Positions 1 through 6,429 of a stretch of DNA of 7,750 nucleotides are shown here, piece by piece. Position numbers and translations under genes: made by a program. Every line of letters begins with the position of its first letter. The stretch's first letter is position 1. The stretch comes from Nanobdellota archaeon (GTDB taxonomy: Archaea; Nanobdellota; Nanobdellia; Woesearchaeales; GW2011-AR15). The stretch is taken from contig JAHIYL010000010.1 of the NCBI GenBank assembly GCA_018815145.1, positions 1 to 7,750 of the forward strand, read 5' to 3'. Below the pieces are notes generated by a model that saw only the letters and a list, made by a program, of their open reading frames with translations, had not been told where the DNA came from and did no database searches.

Positions 1-13
1 AGAATAAAATATT

Positions 14-20
14 AAAAAAA
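14..20 (-). terminator. Oligo-T tract ending the transketolase operon
   Basis: Immediately after the TAA stop of the second transketolase subunit, the coding strand reads seven T residues followed by AATATTTTATT up to the window edge. No hairpin precedes it. Archaeal RNA polymerase is known to terminate at U-rich tracts without a stem-loop, so this is a plausible intrinsic terminator. The call rests on position and composition only. Confidence 0.55.
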
Positions 21-1013
21 TTATTTTTTCATCTTCAGGACTTCTCTGATCTTCTCAATCACATGCACATATGTCAGTCCGAACTCCTTCATAAGTACAG
101 TGGGCGCTCCTGATTCTCCGAACCTATCCTCAACACCTACCCTTTGGATAGGTACGGGATATGTTCCGCTCAGGAATTCTGCAACAGCACTTCCAAGTCC
201 TCCTGTTATCTGGTGCTCTTCTGCTGTGACAATTGCTCCTGTCTTTTTTGCTGCAGCTAGTATTGTCTCTTTATCCAATGGCTTGATAGTATGGCTGTTG
301 ATCACCTGAACATCTACACCTTCAAGTGCAAGCTTTTTTGCAGCAACAAGAGCCTCATATACAAGGACTCCGCACGCAATGACTGATACATCTGCTCCAT
401 CGCGATAGACCTCTGCTTTTCCAATTACAAAAGGAGTCTCTTCTGAAGTTATCACAGGCACCTTGTCTCTTCCAAACCTCAATACAATCGGCCCAACCAT
501 TTCTGCAGAAGCTATTGTAGCCTTATATGTCTCTATGGAGTCAGTGGGAACAACAACAGTCATTCCCGGAAGCACTCTTGTAAGCGCCACATCCTCAAGC
601 GCCTGGTGAGTGGCACCATCCGGACCTACAGAGATGCCGCCATGACCGGAAGCTATCTTCACATTGAGCTCGGCATATGCAACAGTTGTCCTGAGCTGGT
701 CCCAGGCCCGTCCTATGCAGAAGACACCATAAGTTGAAACATAGGGTATCTTTCCTACCAAAGAAAGGCCTGCTGCAACATTCATCATGTCCTGTTCTGC
801 AATGCCTATCTGAACAAATCGCTCTGGAAATTCTTTTGCAAAAAGATGAGCTCTCAGCGATGAAGTCAGATCAGCTCCCAGAACAACAACATTTGGATTT
901 GATTTTCCAAGATCCACAAGTGCGTCACCATATCCGAATCTGGTTGGTATCATCTCAGGTGAATCATAAATATTTCCTGCAAGTGCCATCTTCTCATTCA
1001 GTCTTTCTGCCAT
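21..1013 (-). CDS. tkt: Transketolase, C-terminal (pyrimidine-binding) subunit
   Basis: This 330-residue protein is the second half of a split transketolase, carrying the pyrimidine-binding and C-terminal domains. With the upstream subunit it should transfer two-carbon ketol units between sugar phosphates in the cytoplasm, making ribose 5-phosphate and erythrose 4-phosphate. Visible motifs are GIAEQD (residues 70-75), whose Glu73 should activate the thiamine ring, the substrate-binding loop GPDGATHQ (130-137) with His136, RFGR (179-182), and a C-terminal domain from about 198 with INSHTIKPLD and DRFGESGAP. The frame stays open to an ATG at 1100, but that would overlap the upstream gene by 29 codons. 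The ATG at 1013 sits 1 nt after the upstream stop, has GAGGT 8 nt before it, and gives a normal subunit start (MAERLNEK). Family assignment is firm. The exact substrate pair is inferred. GIAEQ and FGESG also occur in DXS, but the split format favours transketolase. Confidence 0.93.
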   Translation of the reverse strand: MAERLNEKMALAGNIYDSPEMIPTRFGYGDALVDLGKSNPNVVVLGADLTSSLRAHLFAKEFPERFVQIGIAEQDMMNVAAGLSLVGKIPYVSTYGVFCIGRAWDQLRTTVAYAELNVKIASGHGGISVGPDGATHQALEDVALTRVLPGMTVVVPTDSIETYKATIASAEMVGPIVLRFGRDKVPVITSEETPFVIGKAEVYRDGADVSVIACGVLVYEALVAAKKLALEGVDVQVINSHTIKPLDKETILAAAKKTGAIVTAEEHQITGGLGSAVAEFLSGTYPVPIQRVGVEDRFGESGAPTVLMKEFGLTYVHVIEKIREVLKMKK

Positions 1014-1014
1014 T

Positions 1015-1845
1015 TTAAAGGACCTCTCCTGCTGCATCCAGCTCTGCCAATGCTTTTTTTGTCTCTTCATCATTTGGTGCCTTGCCATGCCATCCTGCAA
1101 GATTTTCCATGAATGATACTCCTTTGCCTTTTATTGTATGGCACAGGATCACAGTCGGCATGTTGTGCATGTTTTTTGATTCGACAAGAGCTTCAACAAC
1201 CTCATTGATATTGTGTCCGTCGACTTCTATGACATGCCAGCCGAATGATCTCCATTTGTCAGCCAATGGCTCAAGATTCTTGACATCCTTTGTGAACCCG
1301 TCTATCTGAAGCCCATTGACATCCACGACCCCTGTGACATTATCCAGACTATAATGCGCTGCTGTCATCGCTGCCTCCCATACCTGGCCTTCATCAAGCT
1401 CGCCATCTCCCATCAGGCAATATACATGATTATTCATCTTGTCCATCTTCAGGCCAATCGCCATGCCATTGGCTATTGAAAGTCCCTGTCCAAGGCTTCC
1501 TGAACTTGTTTCAAGCCCGGGCAACTTGCACATATGAGGATGACCCTGAAGCCTGCTCCCCAATTTTCTCAGTGTCATAAGCTCTTCCTCAGGAAAATAT
1601 CCTGACATTGCCATTGCCGCATAAAGCACCGGTGCAACATGCCCTTTGCTAAGGACAAACCTGTCCCTTTTTTCCCAGCATGGATTTTTTGGATCATGCT
1701 TCATGACCCTCATATAAAGTGCTGTCAATATCTCTACAGAAGACAAGCTTCCTCCGGGGTGGCCTGAACCGGCAGCATTAAGCATCTTTATTATGAGCTT
1801 ACGCATATGGTTGGTATTTTTTTTTAATTCTGAGAATTCATCCAT
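1015..1845 (-). CDS. tkt: Transketolase, N-terminal (thiamine diphosphate-binding) subunit
   Basis: This 276-residue protein is the diphosphate-binding half of a split transketolase. Motifs in order are GSGHPGGS (residues 26-33), SKGH (66-69), GSLGQGLSIANG (116-127), and the thiamine diphosphate/metal motif GDGELDEGQVWEA (146-158) followed by DVNGLQIDG (175-183), in which Asp147 and Asn177 should bind the divalent metal. KGKGVSFMEN (239-248) and WHGKAP (252-257) follow near the end, so the domain is complete. Length fits the separate N-terminal subunits of archaea and some bacteria; fused enzymes are about 650 residues. The ATG at 1845 has GGAGGG 7 nt upstream and gives the usual short helix before GSGHPGGS. 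The stop is 1 nt before the next gene, so the subunits are cotranscribed and probably made in equal amounts. An A9 run lies in codons 8-10, and Met14 is a possible internal start. Confidence 0.94.
   Translation of the reverse strand: MDEFSELKKNTNHMRKLIIKMLNAAGSGHPGGSLSSVEILTALYMRVMKHDPKNPCWEKRDRFVLSKGHVAPVLYAAMAMSGYFPEEELMTLRKLGSRLQGHPHMCKLPGLETSSGSLGQGLSIANGMAIGLKMDKMNNHVYCLMGDGELDEGQVWEAAMTAAHYSLDNVTGVVDVNGLQIDGFTKDVKNLEPLADKWRSFGWHVIEVDGHNINEVVEALVESKNMHNMPTVILCHTIKGKGVSFMENLAGWHGKAPNDEETKKALAELDAAGEVL
1022..1030 (-). promoter_or_regulatory. Ribosome binding site of the transketolase C-terminal subunit
   Basis: On the coding strand AGGAGAGGT lies inside the last codons of the upstream subunit gene. 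GAGGT is 8 nt from the ATG at 1013. It decides that start over the in-frame ATG at 1100 and suggests translation independent of, or coupled to, the upstream gene. Confidence 0.7.
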
Positions 1846-1852
1846 TCAAAAT

Positions 1853-1858
1853 CCCTCC
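1853..1858 (-). promoter_or_regulatory. Shine-Dalgarno of the transketolase operon
   Basis: The coding strand reads GGAGGG, 7 nt before the ATG at 1845. This is a strong match to the anti-Shine-Dalgarno and shows that the operon's mRNA has a leader, unlike the probable leaderless protease gene next to it. Confidence 0.8.
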
Positions 1859-1888
1859 AAAACATTAAGTTTAACAATTCAAAGAGAC

Positions 1889-1906
1889 TTTATAAAGATT
1901 TTCTTT
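1889..1906 (-). promoter_or_regulatory. Archaeal-type TATA box and BRE of the transketolase operon
   Basis: On the coding strand TTTATAAA (1896-1889) is preceded by a purine-rich AAGAAAATC resembling a TFB recognition element. A transcript starting about 25 bp beyond the box would begin near 1867. That leaves a leader of about 22 nt, just enough to hold the GGAGGG site. The geometry fits an archaeal promoter well, but the start site is inferred. Confidence 0.65.
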
Positions 1907-1911
1907 GTCAT

Positions 1912-1943
1912 ACTTTATCACATTGTTATGATGACTTTATCAC
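1912..1943 (-). repeat. Direct repeat pair upstream of the transketolase TATA box (possible operator)
   Basis: The 10-mer GTGATAAAGT (coding strand) occurs exactly twice, at 1943-1934 and 1921-1912, 22 bp apart or about two helical turns. The 7-mer ATAAAGT recurs a third time at 1893-1887, overlapping the TATA box. The upstream copy ends 3 bp from the protease stop codon. Position just upstream of the core promoter suits a transcription-factor site, but no regulator is recognised. Confidence 0.4.
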
Positions 1944-1946
1944 TTC

Positions 1947-4900
1947 CTACCTAAACACTTTTTTCTTCACTTTCTCAATAACTTCATGATCCCAGCCTTT
2001 TTTCCTGATCTTTTCCAGAATCATTTTTTCAGAATGATGCTTCTTCATCTCTTTTGCTGATTGTAGCAGTTCTCTTACAGGTTTGTCATTCATGCAGAAT
2101 ATCACACTGTATGTCAGGAGCCCTGCAATCAGGCAGACAACCAAAACAATATACAATCTGCCAAAATTTTCATTATCCTGTTCATATGGTATTTCAACTA
2201 CGGCATTGCCCTGGATCTGCGGTTCAAATTTTTGGTAGAATGTTCTGTTATTGATGATGAATTGAATAAATCCCTCTTCTCTTGGTGCAAATAGTACACT
2301 TCCTTTTTCATCTGTATAATAAGTTTCCTCAATACCTGATGGATACCTGACATGAACAGGAATGCTGAAGACTGCATGATCCAGGACTGCATTGAATATC
2401 TCCACATTGATCTTATCATCGGATACACTGATGATGATGTCATTTGCATCTCTGAAAGGTACGACTGATTCGCCCTGTTCTGTCTCATTCTCTCCTTCAG
2501 TCATATTCTCATTGATTGCTTCTGTTTCTTCATCATCTGTGAATACCGGACTTCCTCCTCCTCCTCCGCCTGAATTAGAGCTAATGACCTCTTTTTTTGC
2601 ATATACTGTAAATCCAGAGACACCTGATGCAATATTGCCATTGACATCGACAGCTGTCACGTTGACAGAATAGGTCCCTGTTGCTAGATTTAATTCAGCA
2701 GAGGAAGACAATTGTCTTTCTGATATGGAATAAATGCCTGTGGCGGTTCCGGAATCCACTCGATAGGAAAGATTTGCAAACTCATCTGTAGAGATCAATA
2801 TAGGAACAGGATATACATTTGCAGCAGTTGTTGAATAGTGCCCTGTCGGACTCGTAAGAGCTATCACTGGTGCAATTGTGTCATTCACTGAAAAAACAAC
2901 AGTTTCTGTTCTCTCGTTGTTGAACAAGTCTCTGCAGAGTATTGTTGAATTGTATTGACCATTTGTAAATGGATTAAAAATATCCAGAAGGTCATAGAAG
3001 AATGTAGCATTTTCCTGGGCAAAACCATGTACACTGCCATTGAAAGTGAAATTGCAGTAGGCTTCTTCATCAGTTGACAGTGTGATATTGATTCCTGTGC
3101 TATAATTGATTACGGAACTGTTCTCTGGATTGGAGATTGTGATGTTGGGAGCAGTTGTATCAACATATGCCAAAACATATGAGAAGTGCTCAACATACAC
3201 TTCTGTAACTGTACTGGTCAAATAACATGGCAGATCGGAAAAAGTAAAAGCATCACCGGGGCAAAGAGCGACTGTCTGCGGATCAGAAGATAAATTGTAT
3301 TTATAATGGATATAAGAATAATTATTTGCTCCTGCAGGTAAACTGACTTTTCCATAATAGGATGAACCTGAAACAAAATCATCTGTATCCACAAAGATGC
3401 CGTATGTCAGGTTATGCCCGGAAATATTGCTGAATTCTGCAAAATCAGATAGATTTGTGGAGAAGCTCATATTTTGTTGCCATGACACAGATATTCCGGA
3501 GACATTCAGGATGGATAGGTTCATATCCTGCAAAATATACTCAAGGTCATATTCCTGCTGTGATATTGTCTCATTGTCCAAATCAGGTATTGTTGTATTA
3601 TCTGAACGTGTGATTATAATATCCAGTATTTCTTCTGAGCTTTCCAAATTATCTGCAATCTTCTGAGAAAGGTTGAATGTTCCTTCTGAATAAAAAACAA
3701 CAGTAGTGTTAGCAATATTACTGAAAGTATCATTGGAAAACACTCTGAGCATATGTTTTCCCGGAGTGATATTTGCTTCAGCATAAGCAAAGTATTCTGC
3801 AGCATCAACAGAACTCATTACTGATATTAATGCCGGACTATCAATTGAATAGTACACTGAATCAATCAGATGATTATCAGAAATATTTACAGAAAACAAA
3901 ACAGCGGATGAATTGATGGGTGTTGTGCTGTTTGTACCATTGATATTTATGACAATTGTTGGAGCATCATTATCAACAGTGACATTCACTATGTTTGATT
4001 TTACATATTGATTTGACAGGGAATCATAGAAAGTGAAGAATTCATAAGTAGCTGTACTCTCTGCTGTTGCATTCACAAACCATGAATTGATGCAGCTCTG
4101 CCCTGACTTCAATGAAAAAAGACAGGCATCAGATGTAGAGTTCACAGGATTCTGGCCGGTCGTATAAAAAGGACTGCTGGCATGCTGCATTGGGACTATC
4201 CCTTTATTAGCCAATGAGGCAAGTGCATCTAATCTTGGAAAATTCAGTCCTGAACCTGAGTCATGGATTTCCACTCCAAATGCCTTCAATAGATGCTCTG
4301 CTTCTATAGTAGATAGGGTCCTGTTCATCTGGTTTTTGTAGTAGCTGAGAAGGATGGCTCCCACAGCAGAAGCATGCGGAGTCGCCATTGATGTGCCGCT
4401 CTTAGTGGTTGTCCCGCCTGTGTGCAGAAGAGACACTATCGAGCTGCCCGGAGCCAATATATCAAGCAGCAGATTCCTGTCAGTGAACGAAGATACTGCA
4501 TCAAACTTGGTTGTTGAACCGACTGCTATTGCCTGCCTGAGGCAGGCTGGTGAAGAGATGCCTGTTGAAGAGCCGTCATTCCCTGATGCAACAAAAGCCA
4601 TGAGTCCTGCTTCACTTATCTGGTTTATAAAAGGAGCCATGTAGTCTTCATCGCAGTATTCTTCATAGAGCACATCGCCGCCAAGGCTCATCGATACAAT
4701 AGATATATTGTATGTCTCTTTATTGTCGATACACCAGTCGACAGAAGAGATTATATCTGATTCATAGCATGTGCCATCTGAATCACATGCTTTCAAAGCA
4801 ACAATCTTTGCACCCGGTGCAACACCTCTGTATACCGGGTCCTGCGAAGCTATGATTCCTGCTACATGAGTGCCATGCCCCTGATCATCGATAGGATCAC

Positions 4901-6257
4901 TGTCTTCATTGACAAAATCATATCCTGCAATAACAACACAATCTGAGCCCAGGCAAGCTCCAAAATCTTCGTGTGTGTATGAGACACCAGTGTCTATCAG
5001 GCAGATGGTCTCACCTGATCCATTTGCTCCAATATTCCATGCCTCATTAGCATGTACTAGAGGTATCGATTCGCTCAATTGTATGTGGAAGACCCTGTCT
5101 TCTCTTATGTTTGTCAATGATTCATCCTGTAGTAGCATGGGAAGATCTTCTTCCTCAATTTCAATTGAGATCTTATCTGTGTTCCCGATCTTTTTTAGTT
5201 CTCTTGCTTTTGGAAGCCGAATTCTTAAAGAATTGATGTCAGCATCAGGTTTCTTTTTCGAGATCACTTGTTTTTTTGCTTTTGCAAAAGACTTTGGCTT
5301 GATCTCACTATCCTTAAACTCAGCTATCAGCTTTCTTGTTTTTCCAGGCATCTCTTTGCTCTTCTCTTTTGGATCAAGATACGCTATCAATCCCTGACAT
5401 TCTCCCCCACTGCATGAGACTTCTGAAGTGATATTGAATAATGAATCCTTTCTGACAATGATTGATTCTGTGGGAAAAGTGATGTTTGCAAAGAGAGTAC
5501 CCCAAGGGATATTCCAGGTTGTCTGGCTTGTTTCACTTGCAGATTCATTTGTTATGCACAATGCGCTAAGATTGAACTTTCCTGAATCATTGATCAGGAT
5601 TGCAGCTGTATTATATATGAAAAAAGTCCCATCAAAATAAGTGGCATTGTTCACATTCAGAAGAAGTGATGAATCTTCTATATTCTCTAAGATGAATCCG
5701 ACAGTGTCAATTGCAGAAGCATCCTTGTATGTGCAATTAGCCCGGATCCTTGTCAGATTGAATCCATAACTGACATCTGAACATTCTATCCAATCAGATT
5801 GATTGCCGCAATTCACAGAATTCACGATCGGCGACTCGGTCACAGATATATCATACGTCCCATTGTCGCGGCTCGAAGAATAATCTTCTGCCTTCACAAA
5901 AAGCACAGAATCTTTTGTCACTTCCCACGTTATTTTAGAATTCAGGATAAGACCTGCCAAAATATCATCATTTGATGAAAGTTCAGTAATCCCATCATCA
6001 TCATACAGATATATGACAGTGTCTGCAGAATTTTCAAGATTATCTGTAAGGACAGTGTATTTTGTACCTGCATAGGCTTCAAAATAATAAAAATCCTCAT
6101 CACCTGCCGGACTGAATGTATGTGTCTGTCTAGTGCCGTTGGTCAATATTGTTGTAGCTGATCCTATTGCATCATCAGGTTCATATTGGTCCAAAACAGC
6201 AAATGAGAAAGGGATTGACAATATAAAAACTAATAACAGAAGCTCTTTTTTCCCCAT
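1947..6257 (-). CDS. Giant membrane-anchored subtilisin-like (S8) serine protease with PPC and Ig-like domains
   Basis: A 1436-residue extracellular serine endopeptidase, probably displayed on the cell surface. In order: signal peptide (1-20, KK then a hydrophobic core, cleavage likely after FSFA); PPC-like beta domain (about 22-140, DQYEPDD, DEDFYYFEA); cysteine-bearing Ig-like region (145-295); lysine-rich I9-like propeptide (about 305-393); S8 catalytic domain (about 400-690); Ig/FN3-like and other beta-sandwich domains (about 698-1220); linker with six glycines (1230-1235) and an acidic stretch; a small beta domain (about 1266-1355); membrane helix (about 1368-1389); basic tail (1390-1436). 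The active site is complete: Asp422 in LIDTGV, His461 in GHGTHVAG, oxyanion Asn560 in ASGND, Ser623 in GTSMATPH. Eight cysteines between 419 and 572 suggest disulfides. About 49 N-X-S/T sequons point to heavy N-glycosylation. PPC domains more often follow the peptidase, so its N-terminal place is unusual. The ATG at 6257 starts the signal peptide and has no Shine-Dalgarno. Substrate unknown; nutrition, surface maturation and host contact are all possible. Confidence 0.93.
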   Translation of the reverse strand: MGKKELLLLVFILSIPFSFAVLDQYEPDDAIGSATTILTNGTRQTHTFSPAGDEDFYYFEAYAGTKYTVLTDNLENSADTVIYLYDDDGITELSSNDDILAGLILNSKITWEVTKDSVLFVKAEDYSSSRDNGTYDISVTESPIVNSVNCGNQSDWIECSDVSYGFNLTRIRANCTYKDASAIDTVGFILENIEDSSLLLNVNNATYFDGTFFIYNTAAILINDSGKFNLSALCITNESASETSQTTWNIPWGTLFANITFPTESIIVRKDSLFNITSEVSCSGGECQGLIAYLDPKEKSKEMPGKTRKLIAEFKDSEIKPKSFAKAKKQVISKKKPDADINSLRIRLPKARELKKIGNTDKISIEIEEEDLPMLLQDESLTNIREDRVFHIQLSESIPLVHANEAWNIGANGSGETICLIDTGVSYTHEDFGACLGSDCVVIAGYDFVNEDSDPIDDQGHGTHVAGIIASQDPVYRGVAPGAKIVALKACDSDGTCYESDIISSVDWCIDNKETYNISIVSMSLGGDVLYEEYCDEDYMAPFINQISEAGLMAFVASGNDGSSTGISSPACLRQAIAVGSTTKFDAVSSFTDRNLLLDILAPGSSIVSLLHTGGTTTKSGTSMATPHASAVGAILLSYYKNQMNRTLSTIEAEHLLKAFGVEIHDSGSGLNFPRLDALASLANKGIVPMQHASSPFYTTGQNPVNSTSDACLFSLKSGQSCINSWFVNATAESTATYEFFTFYDSLSNQYVKSNIVNVTVDNDAPTIVININGTNSTTPINSSAVLFSVNISDNHLIDSVYYSIDSPALISVMSSVDAAEYFAYAEANITPGKHMLRVFSNDTFSNIANTTVVFYSEGTFNLSQKIADNLESSEEILDIIITRSDNTTIPDLDNETISQQEYDLEYILQDMNLSILNVSGISVSWQQNMSFSTNLSDFAEFSNISGHNLTYGIFVDTDDFVSGSSYYGKVSLPAGANNYSYIHYKYNLSSDPQTVALCPGDAFTFSDLPCYLTSTVTEVYVEHFSYVLAYVDTTAPNITISNPENSSVINYSTGINITLSTDEEAYCNFTFNGSVHGFAQENATFFYDLLDIFNPFTNGQYNSTILCRDLFNNERTETVVFSVNDTIAPVIALTSPTGHYSTTAANVYPVPILISTDEFANLSYRVDSGTATGIYSISERQLSSSAELNLATGTYSVNVTAVDVNGNIASGVSGFTVYAKKEVISSNSGGGGGGSPVFTDDEETEAINENMTEGENETEQGESVVPFRDANDIIISVSDDKINVEIFNAVLDHAVFSIPVHVRYPSGIEETYYTDEKGSVLFAPREEGFIQFIINNRTFYQKFEPQIQGNAVVEIPYEQDNENFGRLYIVLVVCLIAGLLTYSVIFCMNDKPVRELLQSAKEMKKHHSEKMILEKIRKKGWDHEVIEKVKKKVFR
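4531..4547. repeat. GC-rich 17-bp palindrome inside the protease gene
   Basis: GCCTGCC and GGCAGGC form a perfect 7-bp inverted repeat around TGA. On the coding strand it encodes part of SPACLRQAIAVG in the catalytic domain. That segment matches the normal subtilase pattern, so the reading frame and the fold are kept. It is more GC-rich than the surrounding gene. It may be chance or a copy of a dispersed palindrome. Confidence 0.5.
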
Positions 6258-6282
6258 CCTGTGTTTTTATTTAGGGAACGGA

Positions 6283-6297
6283 TTATTAAAGTTTGCT
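6283..6297 (-). promoter_or_regulatory. Probable leaderless promoter of the protease gene
   Basis: The coding strand reads AGCAAAC followed by TTTAATAA (6290-6283), a BRE-like plus TATA-like pair centred about 29 bp before the ATG at 6257. No Shine-Dalgarno precedes the ATG; the only AGG touches the start codon and is too close to work. Together these suggest transcription starting at or within a few bases of the ATG. A second AT-rich stretch nearer the gene (CTAAATAAAA) is too close to serve as the TATA box. Confidence 0.45.
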
Positions 6298-6345
6298 ATT
6301 GCTCAAATAAGAAGATTCATTTGAAACACAACATTTGAAGCATAT

Positions 6346-6369
6346 TCTGGAGGGAAGTTTTTTCCCAGA
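6346..6369. other. Imperfect hairpin in the spacer before the protease gene
   Basis: GGGAA (6352-6356) pairs with TTCCC (6362-6366) around a 5-nt loop. TCT (6346-6348) and AGA (6367-6369) extend the stem past a 3-nt bulge. On the coding strand it lies about 60 nt beyond the 398-residue gene and about 50 bp above the protease TATA-like box. No T-run follows it, so a bacterial-type terminator is not supported. It could be an RNA 3' end structure or chance. Confidence 0.3.
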
Positions 6370-6429
6370 TTCTTACAGTTTTGCCTCCAATGGGCTTGCA
6401 TGATTGATGGATAATTAAGGAGTTATTTT

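Noticed and set aside
1011..1100. ATG at 1100 as start of the transketolase C-terminal subunit
   Set aside because: It would overlap the upstream subunit by 29 codons with no family resemblance (MQDGMARHQMMKRQ). The ATG at 1013 has a well-placed Shine-Dalgarno and the expected subunit start.
21..1845. 1-deoxyxylulose-5-phosphate synthase instead of transketolase
   Set aside because: DXS is a single chain of about 620 residues. Here the two halves are separate genes with the 276 and 330 residue lengths and motifs of split transketolases. GIAEQ and FGESG are shared by both families.
1928..2008. Box C-like ATGATGA on the plus strand as a C/D box RNA
   Set aside because: The nearest CTGA on the same strand is about 75-80 nt away inside the protease gene, and I see no convincing C'/D' boxes or terminal stem.
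2198..2488. 96-codon open frame on the minus strand overlapping the protease
   Set aside because: It is an out-of-frame shadow inside the protease gene, which carries an intact domain structure through the same bases, so no frameshift or nested gene is needed.
4909..5397. 162-codon open frame on the plus strand
   Set aside because: It lies wholly antisense to the protease propeptide and catalytic domain, has serine-rich composition typical of a complementary frame, and shows no motif or start signal.
6346..6369. Bacterial-type terminator for the 398-residue gene
   Set aside because: The stem is short and bulged and no T-run follows on the coding strand.
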